A stretch of 64,000 nucleotides of DNA from Flavobacterium pectinovorum (GCF_006438875.1 NZ_RCZH01000024.1:24933-88932); one strand, 5' to 3'. Positions 8,779 through 18,260 are shown, counted from the first letter of the stretch. Translations and numbers: made by a program. The notes: generated from the sequence alone by a model not told the origin.

Positions 8779-8996
8779 TAACGATACTTTTTCATCATAT
8801 CTTCATACAAAACAAATTCACCTCTTTCAATTTGTCTTTCACCTTCTTTAATTTCCTCTTTTTGCGCCTCAGTTAAATCATCCCACCAATCTTTTTTCTT
8901 TTTGGTTAACAATTTTTTGACCGCTAAAATGATTGAAAGGTCATCTGTTCCTTCCAGAATATCTATCACTTCACGTTTTTCTAATTGAATGTCCAT
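8778..8996 (-). CDS. Antitoxin of a type II toxin-antitoxin pair
   Basis: A 72-residue acidic and basic helical protein. 'WWDDLTEAQKEEIKEGERQIERGEF' in the second half is the wrapping helix typical of small antitoxins paired with RelE/ParE toxins in Bacteroidota. Its stop overlaps the toxin frame by one base (TAATC). It sits 30 bases after mvaD and ahead of mevalonate kinase, an unusual place inside a pathway operon. It may bind and neutralise the toxin and repress its own promoter, as related pairs do; nothing in the sequence proves DNA binding. Confidence 0.75.
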   Translation of the reverse strand: MDIQLEKREVIDILEGTDDLSIILAVKKLLTKKKKDWWDDLTEAQKEEIKEGERQIERGEFVLYEDMMKKYR

Positions 8997-9026
8997 AACC
9001 TAAAAATTTAATTAAAGATACGAAAA

Positions 9027-10112
9027 TTATCTCTCCATCGCACCATCTCCAATATGGTCACAAATGTACTGACCATTCTGACAAAATACAACTAATTCGC
9101 TTTGAATAAATTGTAATACTTTTTCGCTAACGTTTTCGGGATATAAAACATGCACATTTGCTCCGGCATCAAGGGTAAAACAAACCGGAATTTGCGTTTC
9201 ATTTCTGAATTTCCAAATAGCATTTATGATCTGTAAAGTATTTGGTTTCATTAAAATAAAATACGGCATTGAGGTCATCATCATGGCGTGCAAAGTCAAG
9301 GCTTCACTTTCGACCACTTTAATGAATTCGTCTAAATTTCCACTTTCAAAAATGGTAATTAACTGATCCAGATTTTCATGTGCCTGAGCAAAACGTCTTT
9401 CTGCATAGGGATGATTGTGCATTAAATCATGTCCAACAGTACTTGAGACTTGTTTTTCGCCTTTGTCAACTAGTAAAATCGTATCCTGATAATTCTTGAA
9501 ATTTTCATGAATTGTATATGGAAATTCAACTCCAAATAAATCTGAACTTCCTGCAATGTTTGCTTGACTTCCCCAAACAACAACATTTCCTTTTACACTT
9601 CTACAAGCACTTCCGGAACCTAGACGCGCAAGAAAAGATGCTTTTTGATAAAAATATTCGTCCGTCATTTCGGGGTTTAAAACTTTCTCTAAACTCATGA
9701 AATTCATTGCCAAAGCTGCCATTCCTGAAGCCGAAGAAGCAATTCCGGAACTGTGTGGAAACGTATTCTGAGTGTCAATCGTAAAATGATAGTCTTTCAA
9801 AAAAGGTAGATAAACTTCAATTCGCTCTAAAAACTTCTGAATTTTTGGTTTAAAATCTTCCTTTGGTTTTCCTTCAAATAATAAATCAAACGAAAAATTT
9901 GTCTCAGAACTGGTTCTTTTCTCAAATCCTAACTTGGTAATCGTTTTGCAATTATTAAGCGTAAAACTCACCGAAGGATTTGCCGGAATTTGATTGTCTT
10001 TTTTCCCCCAATATTTGACTAATGCAATATTGCTGGGAGCGCTCCACTCAAAATTTCCATTTTCGATGGTTGAAGTATATTTTTTAGGAATAAAATCAGT
10101 TGTTGTAAACAT
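9027..10112 (-). CDS. mvaD: Diphosphomevalonate decarboxylase
   Basis: A 361-residue GHMP-fold enzyme. 'NIALVKYWGKKD' near the N-terminus and 'FPHSSGIASSASGMAALA' (the nucleotide loop) are hallmarks of mevalonate diphosphate decarboxylase, as is 'RLGSGSACRSV'. 'FTLDAGANVHVLYP' marks the C-terminal end of the active site with its catalytic Asp. It makes isopentenyl diphosphate from mevalonate diphosphate using ATP. It is the first gene of the leftward run mvaD, antitoxin, toxin, mvk, DUF502, UbiA. A TATCTTTG box starts 18 bases upstream of the ATG. Confidence 0.92.
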   Translation of the reverse strand: MFTTTDFIPKKYTSTIENGNFEWSAPSNIALVKYWGKKDNQIPANPSVSFTLNNCKTITKLGFEKRTSSETNFSFDLLFEGKPKEDFKPKIQKFLERIEVYLPFLKDYHFTIDTQNTFPHSSGIASSASGMAALAMNFMSLEKVLNPEMTDEYFYQKASFLARLGSGSACRSVKGNVVVWGSQANIAGSSDLFGVEFPYTIHENFKNYQDTILLVDKGEKQVSSTVGHDLMHNHPYAERRFAQAHENLDQLITIFESGNLDEFIKVVESEALTLHAMMMTSMPYFILMKPNTLQIINAIWKFRNETQIPVCFTLDAGANVHVLYPENVSEKVLQFIQSELVVFCQNGQYICDHIGDGAMER

Positions 10113-10129
10113 GAAATATAAAATTTTGG

Positions 10130-10137
10130 CAAAGATA
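10130..10137 (-). promoter_or_regulatory. -7 box ahead of mvaD
   Basis: TATCTTTG on the minus strand, matching TAnnTTTG, placed to give a leader of about a dozen bases. No clean TTG -33 box at the usual spacing. Confidence 0.4.
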
Positions 10138-10261
10138 GTTTTTAAAATATTTCACCATATAAGTTATATAAGAAAATATAAGTTTGGCTCTGACTAAAAT
10201 GAACTTACATGACTTATATGGTTTAACCTTTCTTTTTGATTATTTTTGAAAAAAAAAGATC

Positions 10262-10744
10262 ATGAAATTGAATAAGATAGCCAAAATTGCAATTGCTCTA
10301 ATCGTTTGTTTAGCAGTAGGATATTCTGCAAGCACTGTTACAAGACCAAGTGTTGAAACGTGGTATCCAACGATTATAAAACCAAGTTTTAATCCGCCAA
10401 ATTGGATTTTTATGCCGGTTTGGACCCTACTTTATGTTTTTATGGCTGTTGCGGCAGGATTAGTTTGGGACAAAATAAAAGAACAAAACGAAGAGGTAAA
10501 AAAAGCATTAGGTTTCTTTTTGATTCAATTGACGCTGAATGCGATTTGGTCGTATTTATTCTTCGGATTAAAAAACCCGATGTTGGCTCTGGTCGAAATT
10601 GCACTTTTATGGTTGATGATTTATGAAACTTATTTCAAATTTAATAAAATCAATAAAATCGCCGGATATTTACTGATTCCGTATATGGCTTGGGTTGCTT
10701 TTGCCGGGATTTTGAATGCCAGTATTTGGTGGTTGAATAGATAG
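10262..10744 (+). CDS. tspO: TspO/MBR family protein
   Basis: A 160-residue protein with five membrane helices and the tryptophan-rich pattern of TspO: 'WYPTIIKPSFNPPNWIFMPVWTLLY' near residues 33-58 (given here as a family motif; key residues W, KP, FNPPNW, PVW), then 'LNAIWSYLFFG' and a C-terminal 'AFAGILNASIWWLN'. Length is normal. TspO proteins bind porphyrins and other ligands and act in stress sensing; the exact role here is open. It stands alone between the divergent mvaD operon and a TPR protein. A TATTTTTG box lies at 10241-10248, close to the start. Confidence 0.88.
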   Translation: MKLNKIAKIAIALIVCLAVGYSASTVTRPSVETWYPTIIKPSFNPPNWIFMPVWTLLYVFMAVAAGLVWDKIKEQNEEVKKALGFFLIQLTLNAIWSYLFFGLKNPMLALVEIALLWLMIYETYFKFNKINKIAGYLLIPYMAWVAFAGILNASIWWLNR

Positions 10745-10832
10745 AATTTTTGTTTCAGGTTTGCTTCGCCAATTCGGCTAAAGCCTCGTGTCAGGTTTTC
10801 TTTGTTTCAGGTTAATCAATACGTTTTACTTT

Positions 10833-11801
10833 ATGAATAGATTTAAGGTTTTTTTTGTTGTTGTGTTGGTTTTGTTTTCGTTTAAGAGTTTTGCTTGTTT
10901 GAATGGGGATACAAAGCTTTTGAAAAATGGAGTTGTACTTTATTATGATGAACACAAATCAATTCCTATTGGACATACGTTTAATGTAGAAAATTTTCCA
11001 AAACTAATTCAAGATCTCGAATATCAATACAAAAAAACGAATGATATTGATTATTTGTCTGATAAAGGATATGTATTAATTATAAGCGGAAAATATCAGG
11101 AAGCTTTAAAATTATATTTAGAAATTGAAAAATTAAAACCAAACAGATATTCTACAGCTTCAAACCTTGGAACTCTTTACGAATTAATGGGTGAAAATCA
11201 AAAAGCGTATGATTGGATTAAAAAATCTATCAAACTAAATCCAGAATCTCATAAAGGTTCAGAATGGCTTCATTTGAAAATATTAGAAGCAAAAATTAAG
11301 AATCTGAAAGACGTTTCAGGAGCGTTTTTAATAAATACTTCTTTTGGTTCAGAAACAATTCCTAAAACAAAATTATCTAAAAAAGAGTTAGAAGAATTAG
11401 AACATGCGTTGTATTATCAATTAAACGAACGTGTTACTTTTATAAAACCAAAAGATCAAATAATTTCTGTTTTACTTTTTGAGCTAGGCAATATAGCATT
11501 GCTAAATAAAGATTATCTCTCTACTTCTGATATCTATCAATTTTCAAAGAAATATGGGTTTCAAAATGAATTGATAAACAATAGAATAGTTCTCTGTTAT
11601 GAGAATTGGTTGCGATACTACGGAAATGAAAATGAAAAACTTCTTATGGAAAAAGGTGGTTCATTTAGATTAGAAGGACATCAAATAGATACTGTTGTTA
11701 TTAGTTTGATTATTGTTTCAGTTCTTTTTCTGGGCTTATTAATTTATTGCATTTTCCTTTTTAGAAAATTAAAAAAGATTGCCTTAGTTTCAAACCCTTA
11801 A
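10833..11801 (+). CDS. TPR-repeat membrane protein, unknown function
   Basis: The frame is open from 10788, but the ATG at 10833 begins a good signal peptide (MNRFKVFFVVVLVLFSFKSFA), so I choose it; this gives 322 residues. A tetratricopeptide region follows ('SDKGYVLIISGKYQEALKLYL', 'ASNLGTLYELMGENQKAYDWI'), about residues 60-140. A single membrane helix near the C-terminus (about 285-312) is followed by a short basic tail. The TPR domain should therefore lie in the periplasm and bind a protein partner. No neighbour points to a pathway. Confidence 0.7.
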   Translation: MNRFKVFFVVVLVLFSFKSFACLNGDTKLLKNGVVLYYDEHKSIPIGHTFNVENFPKLIQDLEYQYKKTNDIDYLSDKGYVLIISGKYQEALKLYLEIEKLKPNRYSTASNLGTLYELMGENQKAYDWIKKSIKLNPESHKGSEWLHLKILEAKIKNLKDVSGAFLINTSFGSETIPKTKLSKKELEELEHALYYQLNERVTFIKPKDQIISVLLFELGNIALLNKDYLSTSDIYQFSKKYGFQNELINNRIVLCYENWLRYYGNENEKLLMEKGGSFRLEGHQIDTVVISLIIVSVLFLGLLIYCIFLFRKLKKIALVSNP

Positions 11802-11811
11802 TTAGTATTCA

Positions 11812-12975
11812 TTATTTCGATTGCCTTAATTTTCTAAATTCTAAAGGATTAACACCTTCATGTCTGCTGAAATATCTCGAAAGGTTTTTGATGTCGGTAT
11901 AGCCGCAAACATCGGAAATTTCGGTAATTGATAAATCTGTTTCGATCAAAAGCTGTTTGACTTGTTTAATTCGTAATGTGTTGATTTCGTCGAGAATACT
12001 TCGTTTTAGAACCAATTGAAATCTCTTTTCTAAAACCCTTCGTGAAAGTGCCGTTGCATTGACGACATCATCTACAGCTATTCTTTCTTTATAATTATAG
12101 TAGATAAAATGCAGTGCTTTGCTTATTTCTTTGTCATTTACGGCAAGGAAATCGGTTGATCTTCTGGTGATTATTTGTAAATGTTCTACATGAATATCGT
12201 TATAAATACCTTCCTTGTTTGTCATCATTTTGCTAAGAAGCTGCGCTGTTTCAAAACCGGCTTTTTCAGTATTCAGAGAAATGCTCGATAAAGGTGGATC
12301 TGATAAATTGCAAATACTCAAATCGTTATCGACGCCCAGAACAGACACTTGTTCTGGAACATTAATGCCAATCGCTTTACAAGCCTCTGTTACATGTTGT
12401 CCCTGATTGTCGTCGCATGTCATAATTGCTATGGGTTTGGGTAAAGCCTTAAGCCAATCTGCAAGTTGAGATTCTTTGTAACTCCATAATGGGGGTGTTT
12501 CTTCTTTTTGATGTTGATATATGTGAACATTAAAATTGAATTCTGCTGCTTTTTCACAAAACCCTTCACATCTTTCACGTGACCAGACAATATTATCGAA
12601 ACCATAAAAGCCAAAGTTTTTAAAGCCTTTTTCGATAAAATAGGATGCCGCCATTTGTCCTGTTTCTTTATAAAGTCCCGTAATATTAGGAATACCGATA
12701 AAACGTTCGTTTGTGTCCTGTGCAATGATTGGAATGTTTAACGAAAGTAACTTTTCGAATACCTGATCATTTTCAATTTGAGCAATAATACCATTTGCGC
12801 CCCAGGTTTTGGCCCACGAAATGGCATTTTTTAATTCCTTCTTATTTCCACTTACAATTGGAATTCGGCAAAAGTTAAAAGGACCAAATAGTCGCGAGTA
12901 TTTCGCAATTCCGTTCAAAAGTCCGCGTCCATATTCTTCAGAAAAGTTAACTAATAGCAATACTTTCGGTGTCAT
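11812..12975 (-). CDS. XylR-type transcriptional regulator (LacI-like sensor plus AraC DNA-binding domain)
   Basis: A 387-residue hybrid regulator. Residues about 1-275 form a periplasmic-binding-protein-like sensor without the N-terminal LacI helix-turn-helix ('VSVLGVDNDLSICNLSDPPLSSI' is a LacI-family signature). Residues about 285-385 are an AraC domain with two helix-turn-helix units ('VDDVVNATALSRRVLEKRF', 'ITEISDVCGYTDIKNLSRYF'). This is the plan of XylR, but the ligand cannot be read from sequence. It is transcribed divergently from the GH2-FHS-ROK-SusCD locus and is the likely activator of that locus, sensing a sugar in the cytoplasm. A TTG-N18-TATATTTG promoter lies 119 bases upstream. 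Confidence 0.85.
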   Translation of the reverse strand: MTPKVLLLVNFSEEYGRGLLNGIAKYSRLFGPFNFCRIPIVSGNKKELKNAISWAKTWGANGIIAQIENDQVFEKLLSLNIPIIAQDTNERFIGIPNITGLYKETGQMAASYFIEKGFKNFGFYGFDNIVWSRERCEGFCEKAAEFNFNVHIYQHQKEETPPLWSYKESQLADWLKALPKPIAIMTCDDNQGQHVTEACKAIGINVPEQVSVLGVDNDLSICNLSDPPLSSISLNTEKAGFETAQLLSKMMTNKEGIYNDIHVEHLQIITRRSTDFLAVNDKEISKALHFIYYNYKERIAVDDVVNATALSRRVLEKRFQLVLKRSILDEINTLRIKQVKQLLIETDLSITEISDVCGYTDIKNLSRYFSRHEGVNPLEFRKLRQSK

Positions 12976-13093
12976 TTTTACTGGATATTAATTGGTATAG
13001 AATGTTTTACATTAAAATGGAATAGGGAAATAATAAACTGCATACTTTGAATATCCGACTTATAAATATTCGCAAAATGAAGATTAATTATCG

Positions 13094-13122
13094 CAAATAT
13101 ACCATTATCAATTCAATTACAA
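13094..13122 (-). promoter_or_regulatory. Promoter of the XylR-type regulator
   Basis: On the minus strand, TTG (13120-13122), 18 bases, then TATATTTG (13094-13101), a full match to the Bacteroidota TTG-N17-23-TAnnTTTG consensus. Confidence 0.55.
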
Positions 13123-13222
13123 GTCTACTTTTGTTTTGTGGTTTTTAATAAAAAACATAAAAATGCTTTAATTATTGGTTTTTTTAACTTTTTTTCAAAG
13201 CATTTAGTTCTTTTTACTGCAT

Positions 13223-13250
13223 TTGGTAAATTGTGTAATTTGTAGTTTTG
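13223..13250 (+). promoter_or_regulatory. Promoter of the GH2 locus
   Basis: TTG at 13223-13225, 17 bases, then TAGTTTTG at 13243-13250, a full consensus match. The leader to the GH2 start is about 95 bases. Apart from this and the divergent promoter, the 375-base gap 12976-13350 holds no gene. Confidence 0.6.
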
Positions 13251-13350
13251 TAGTAAAAAAATGATGAATTTTTAGAATAAACCGGAGAATTTAAAATATA
13301 AATTTTGTTAACCAATATATTAATCTCTTTAGAAAGATTAAAAGAAAATT

Positions 13351-15963
13351 ATGAAGAATACAAATTATACTAATGGTACTTTAATTTCATTCCTTTTCTG
13401 GGCAATGTGCAGTGTAAGTACTGTTAATGCTCAAAGTGTAAAATTTGAACAACAGTTAAAAGAAGGATGGAATATAGAATCATCAGAAAAAATAAGTACT
13501 ACAGGAGATAAAATTTCTCAAACCAGTTTTGATGTTTCAAAATGGTATAACACTTCGGTTCCGTCGACTGTGATGGCATCTTTAATTGCGAACAATGAGT
13601 ATTCTGATATTTTTATGGGAGAAAATATCAGTAAAGTTGACACAACAAGATTTAGAGTTCCGTGGTGGTATCGCAATGAATTTGTTATTGCTGATGCTTC
13701 GAAAAACACAGAATTGATATTTGAAGGAATCAATTACAGAGCAAATGTTTGGTTAAATGGTAAACAAATTGCTTCTGCAGATAGTTTGTTTGGAGGTTTT
13801 AGAATATTTGCTTTAAACATTTCGAAAAATATAAAAAAGGGAAAAAATGTTTTGGCTGTCGAAGTTTTTAATCAAAAAACAAATGAACCTTCAATTGGTT
13901 TTGTCGATTGGGCACCTATGGCTCCGGATCGTGAATTGGGACTTTGGAGGCCTGTGAAACTTAAAATTTCAGATAAAACGAGTCTGAACAACATTTTCGT
14001 TACTTCAAAAATTGACAAAAAAGGCTATAAAACTGCTGAGTTAGAAATTTCTGCGGAAGCGGTAAACAATACGAATGAAGTTATAGAAGCAGTTGTAAAA
14101 GGAAAAATTGAAAACATTATTTTCGAAAAGAAAGTTACGCTTCAACCTTTAGAAAAACGTGTGATTGTTTTTAACGCTTCGGAATTTAAACAGTTAAAAA
14201 TTAAGAATCCTCGTTTGTGGTGGACGTATGAATTGGGAAAACCTAATTTGTATGAATTGACAATGTCTATTGAAACCAATAATAAAGTTTCGTATTCAAA
14301 ATCAACTCATTTTGGAATCCGTGAAGTTGAAGATTATTTGACAGCAAAAGGATACAGAGGTTACAAATTAAACGGTGTTGAAGTTTTGATTAAAGGTGGC
14401 GGTTGGGTAGACGGAATGTTCTTAAATGACACCGAAGAAAAAGTAAAAGCGCAGTTAGAATATGTAAAACAAACTAACATGAATACGGTTAGGATGGAAG
14501 GTTTTTGGGGAAATAGCGACAGAATCTACGAAATGTGCGACGAAATGGGACTTTTGATGATGGTAGGATGGAGCTGTCAATGGGAATGGAAAGGTTATCT
14601 AAACAAACCGGAAGATGATTTCATGTCAATCAAAACCCCGGAAGATATGGATCTGATCATAAATTATACCCGTGATCATGTGAATTGGCTACGAAATCAT
14701 CCAAGTATTTTTGTTTGGGTAATGGGAAGCGATAAGTTACCGCGACCGGAATTGGAAGCAAAGTACAATGTTCTGTTTAAAGAAGTTGATCCTTCAAGAC
14801 CTCTTTTAATGTCTTGCAAAGGAATGAATAGCTCTATTTCCGGAAAAACCGGTGTAAAAATGAATGGTCCTTATGAATATGTTGCTCCAAATTATTGGTT
14901 TGAGGATACAGAGAATGGAGGCGCTTTTGGATTTAATACCGAAACAGGTCCTGGTCCACAAGTTCCTTCGCTTGAAGTTGTAAAAAGTATGATTCCTGAA
15001 GATAAATTATGGCCAATAAATTCGACTTGGGATTTTCATTGCGGCAGAAATGAGTTTCAGACATTGGAACGTTTTACAAGTGCATTCAATATTAGATACG
15101 GAACACAGGATAATGTCGAAGATTTTACTTTTAAAAGTCAGGCATCAAATTTAGAATCTATGCGCTCTATGTATGAAGCTTTTGCCATAAACAGAAGCAA
15201 TACTACAGGAATCGTTCAATGGATGTTTAACTCTCCGTGGCCAAAATTAATCTGGCAGTTTTGGGATTATAATTTATTGCCAAATGCTGCTTTTTATGGA
15301 GCAAGATTGGGCGCGCGTCCGGTAAATATTGCCTATAATTATGGAGATAATGCAGTTTATGTAAGCAATCTAAATCCTGGGAAAACTAAGAATCTCAAGG
15401 CTAAATTAGAAATATATGATTTTAATGGAAAAGTAATTTTCGAAAAAGAAGAAACAGTTTCTGTTAACGGAAATGCTTCGCTTAAAACAATTGATTTACC
15501 TGATAATACAGCCTATTCCAGAATATATTTTCTGAAAATGAATTTATTAGATGAGAAAGGAAAATCAATCGCAGACAATTTTTATTGGTTATCGACTAAA
15601 AAAGATGTGTTCGATTTTAAAAAATCAGATTGGATACATACGCCATTAATGGAACACGCTGATTTTACTGATTTAGACAAATTGCCAAAAGTAAAAATTG
15701 AAGCCCAGAATACCATTAAAAAGGAAAATGATAAATATGAAGTTACAGTAAAACTTAAAAATCCATCAAGTTCTGTTGCATTTTTAATTGAATTAAATAT
15801 TGTTGGAGATGTTTCAGGAAAATCAATAGTCCCGGTTTTATGGGACGACAACTATATCTCATTAGTGCCAAAAGAAAGCAGAACAATCAAGGTTACTTTT
15901 CCGGCTTCTGCTTTAAAAGGCGAAAAACCTGTTTTTAGATACAAAGGCTGGAATGTAGATTAA
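13351..15963 (+). CDS. GH2 exo-beta-D-glucosaminidase-like enzyme, secreted
   Basis: An 870-residue glycoside hydrolase with signal peptide (cleavage near 'NAQ', residue 28). Domain order is galactose-binding jelly roll, Ig-like domain, TIM barrel (about 340-620), then C-terminal Ig-like domains. In most GH2 enzymes the acid/base lies in an NE motif; here it is 'WVMGSDKLPRPELE', with Asp461, and the nucleophile lies in 'NTETGPGPQVPS', with Glu531. This Asp/Glu pair 70 residues apart matches exo-beta-D-glucosaminidases such as CsxA. It should remove terminal glucosamine residues from chitosan-type oligosaccharides in the periplasm. It leads an operon-like set with a permease, a kinase and SusCD. 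Beta-mannosidase activity is the main alternative. Confidence 0.8.
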   Translation: MKNTNYTNGTLISFLFWAMCSVSTVNAQSVKFEQQLKEGWNIESSEKISTTGDKISQTSFDVSKWYNTSVPSTVMASLIANNEYSDIFMGENISKVDTTRFRVPWWYRNEFVIADASKNTELIFEGINYRANVWLNGKQIASADSLFGGFRIFALNISKNIKKGKNVLAVEVFNQKTNEPSIGFVDWAPMAPDRELGLWRPVKLKISDKTSLNNIFVTSKIDKKGYKTAELEISAEAVNNTNEVIEAVVKGKIENIIFEKKVTLQPLEKRVIVFNASEFKQLKIKNPRLWWTYELGKPNLYELTMSIETNNKVSYSKSTHFGIREVEDYLTAKGYRGYKLNGVEVLIKGGGWVDGMFLNDTEEKVKAQLEYVKQTNMNTVRMEGFWGNSDRIYEMCDEMGLLMMVGWSCQWEWKGYLNKPEDDFMSIKTPEDMDLIINYTRDHVNWLRNHPSIFVWVMGSDKLPRPELEAKYNVLFKEVDPSRPLLMSCKGMNSSISGKTGVKMNGPYEYVAPNYWFEDTENGGAFGFNTETGPGPQVPSLEVVKSMIPEDKLWPINSTWDFHCGRNEFQTLERFTSAFNIRYGTQDNVEDFTFKSQASNLESMRSMYEAFAINRSNTTGIVQWMFNSPWPKLIWQFWDYNLLPNAAFYGARLGARPVNIAYNYGDNAVYVSNLNPGKTKNLKAKLEIYDFNGKVIFEKEETVSVNGNASLKTIDLPDNTAYSRIYFLKMNLLDEKGKSIADNFYWLSTKKDVFDFKKSDWIHTPLMEHADFTDLDKLPKVKIEAQNTIKKENDKYEVTVKLKNPSSSVAFLIELNIVGDVSGKSIVPVLWDDNYISLVPKESRTIKVTFPASALKGEKPVFRYKGWNVD

Positions 15964-16103
15964 AAACATTAAAGATCATTTATATCAATAGCCACATTAG
16001 AGCTATTTAAGAATAAAAGGAATTAGAAGTTCAAAAAATTGGATTTCTAACTCACAAGGAAAACTCATGTCTAAATCTAAATTTTTAATACATAAACAAA
16101 CAA

Positions 16104-17363
16104 ATGAAAACGAGTAAGTTAACAGTGGGATTGGTGTTTTTGACCTTTTTTGTTATTTCTTTTTTGACTAACATTATGGGGCCATTAATTCCGGATATTA
16201 TCAATAGTTACCATTTATCACTTGGGATGGTTGGTTTTCTTCCGTTTTCGTTTTTTGCGGCTTATGGCGTAATGTCGACCTCAGCGGGAGTTTTGCTCGA
16301 AAAATACAGAGAGAAAAAAGTAATGGCATTTTCGTTTCTGATAGCCGCATTAGGTTCGTTGTTATTCGGCTTGTTTCCGTACTATTCTATGGCGTTGGTT
16401 TCACTGTTTTTAATCGGAATTGGGATGGCGGCTTTGCAAGTAGCGATTAATCCGCTGCTAAGAGTTTCAGGAGGCGAAGAACATTTTGCATTCAATTCTG
16501 TGATGGCACAATTGTTTTTTGGATTGGCTTCTTTTTTAAGTCCGCTAGTTTATAGTTATTTGGTAACCAACATCAAACACGACAAAACAAATTCAAACGA
16601 ATTTTTGGAAATCTTGTCAAAACTCGTTCCTGCAAATCTAAATTGGGTTTCCCTTTATTGGATTTTTGCCATAACAGCGCTGGCAATGGTTTTTATTATT
16701 CTGCTTTTTAAGTTTCCAAAATTTGAATTAGAAGAAACAGAGAAAGCAGGAACCTGGAGTGTTTACAAAGATTTGCTTAAAAACAAAACAGTGCTTTTAT
16801 TCTTCTTCGGAACATTTGCTTATGTCGGAACAGAACAAGGAATTGCCAATTGGATGTCGAAATTTCTAAGTGATTATCACGGATATGCACCGCAAACTGT
16901 TGGTGCCGAAGCTGTAGCATATTTCTGGGGACTTTTGACTGCGGGATGTATTCTCGGTTTGGTTTTGCTTAAATTTTTGGACAGCCGCAAAGTACTTATT
17001 TTGTTTGCAGCCGGAGCTGTTATTCTTCTAACACTTGCCTTATTTGGTTCGGCAGAAATTTCGCTTTATGCATTTCCTCTTTCCGGTTTTGCCCTTTCGG
17101 TAATGTGGTCTGTTGTTTTTTCATTGGCATTAAACTCCCTTAAAAATAATCATGGCGCTTTCTCCGGAATTTTATGTACTGGTATTGTTGGCGGAGCAGT
17201 TATGTCGTTAATAATAGGGAAACTAGGCGATGTAATTGGGCTTAAATATGCCATGACCACTTTGTATATCACTCTTGGATATATCCTGAGCATTGGTTTT
17301 TGGGCAAAACCATTAGTAAATAATGCCACAATAAATTTAAAGAAAACAAAAGAAAATCAATAA
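16104..17363 (+). CDS. FHS-type MFS sugar permease
   Basis: A 419-residue protein with 12 membrane helices. The first helix and loop ('FLTNIMGPLIPDIINSYHLS') and 'LIGIGMAALQVAINPLLRVSGG' in helix 4 fit the fucose/glucose/galactose:H+ symporter branch of the MFS. It probably imports the monosaccharide freed by the GH2 enzyme across the inner membrane. It lies 140 bases after the GH2 gene and 18 bases ahead of the ROK kinase, so the three are probably one transcript. Substrate is inferred from context only. Confidence 0.8.
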   Translation: MKTSKLTVGLVFLTFFVISFLTNIMGPLIPDIINSYHLSLGMVGFLPFSFFAAYGVMSTSAGVLLEKYREKKVMAFSFLIAALGSLLFGLFPYYSMALVSLFLIGIGMAALQVAINPLLRVSGGEEHFAFNSVMAQLFFGLASFLSPLVYSYLVTNIKHDKTNSNEFLEILSKLVPANLNWVSLYWIFAITALAMVFIILLFKFPKFELEETEKAGTWSVYKDLLKNKTVLLFFFGTFAYVGTEQGIANWMSKFLSDYHGYAPQTVGAEAVAYFWGLLTAGCILGLVLLKFLDSRKVLILFAAGAVILLTLALFGSAEISLYAFPLSGFALSVMWSVVFSLALNSLKNNHGAFSGILCTGIVGGAVMSLIIGKLGDVIGLKYAMTTLYITLGYILSIGFWAKPLVNNATINLKKTKENQ

Positions 17364-17381
17364 TTATATAAAGTCATAAAA

Positions 17382-18239
17382 ATGTCGGAAAGAAAGATCA
17401 TAGGCGTTGACATGGGAGGGACAAAAATCCACACTAGCCTTATTTTGGGGAAAGAAATAATTTCCGAATGCATAATAGATACACCCGCAAAAGAATCTGA
17501 AAAAGTAGTTTTAGACCGATTAATCAGAGCCATAGAACAGGTATATCAACCCGGCTGCGAAGGTATTGGTATTGGCGTACCAAGCGTAGTAGACTGGAAA
17601 GAAGGAATTGTATATGATGTGGTTGCAATACCTTCCTGGAAAGAAGTTCACTTAAAAAAAATACTCGAGGAACATTTTAAAATACCGGTTTATGTCAATA
17701 ATGATTCGAACTGTTTTGCCTTGGGCGAAAATTTCTTCGGAAAAGGAATTAACACTAGAAATTTTGTTGGAGTAACCATAGGAACCGGTCTTGGAAGCGG
17801 AATCATTATCGAAAACAAATTATATCAAGGCGTAAATACAGGAGCCGGCGAAATAGGAAGTATCTCTTATAAAGAGGGAATTATAGAGCAATATTGTGCC
17901 AGCGAATTTTTTATTTCCCGCGGATTAGATGGAGAAGAACTCTATTTGAGAGCCAAAAAAGGAGATCCCGAAGCCTTAGAAGTTTTTAAGGATTACGGAA
18001 AAAATCTCTCAGAGGTTGTAAAAATAGTTTTATACGCATACGATCCTGAAACCATAATTCTGGGAGGATCTATTAGCAATGCTTATGAATTTTTTATTGA
18101 TGCCGTTTGGCAGGGACTTCAGGATTTTATGTTTCCTGTCGAGCTAAAGAAACTCAAAATCGAAAAATCAGAACTTAAAAACAGTGCTGTATTAGGTGCA
18201 GCAGCATTAGTTTACAATTTTAACCTCGAAACAGCTTAG
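17382..18239 (+). CDS. ROK-family sugar kinase without the zinc motif
   Basis: A 285-residue kinase with the ATP-binding 'GVDMGGTKIHTSL' and the ROK core 'VYVNNDSNCFALGE' (catalytic Asp) and 'GVTIGTGLGSGII'. Most ROK proteins carry a zinc site of form GHxxxx...CxCGxxGCxE after the GE motif; here the segment reads 'GAGEIGSISYKEGIIEQYCASE', with no His after the second Gly and one Cys only, so zinc is probably not bound. It should phosphorylate the sugar taken up by the neighbouring permease, such as glucosamine, N-acetylglucosamine, glucose or mannose. There is no helix-turn-helix, so it is an enzyme and not a repressor. Confidence 0.8.
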   Translation: MSERKIIGVDMGGTKIHTSLILGKEIISECIIDTPAKESEKVVLDRLIRAIEQVYQPGCEGIGIGVPSVVDWKEGIVYDVVAIPSWKEVHLKKILEEHFKIPVYVNNDSNCFALGENFFGKGINTRNFVGVTIGTGLGSGIIIENKLYQGVNTGAGEIGSISYKEGIIEQYCASEFFISRGLDGEELYLRAKKGDPEALEVFKDYGKNLSEVVKIVLYAYDPETIILGGSISNAYEFFIDAVWQGLQDFMFPVELKKLKIEKSELKNSAVLGAAALVYNFNLETA

Positions 18240-18260
18240 AGTAATTCCTAAATAATCAAT

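Noticed and set aside
10241..10248. TATTTTTG as promoter of tspO
   Set aside because: It is only 13 bases from the start codon with no TTG at a fitting distance, so I do not list it as a promoter.
11812..12975. Calling the regulator XylR of a xylose operon
   Set aside because: The domain plan is that of XylR, but no xylose isomerase or xylulokinase is near, so I keep only the type and not the ligand.
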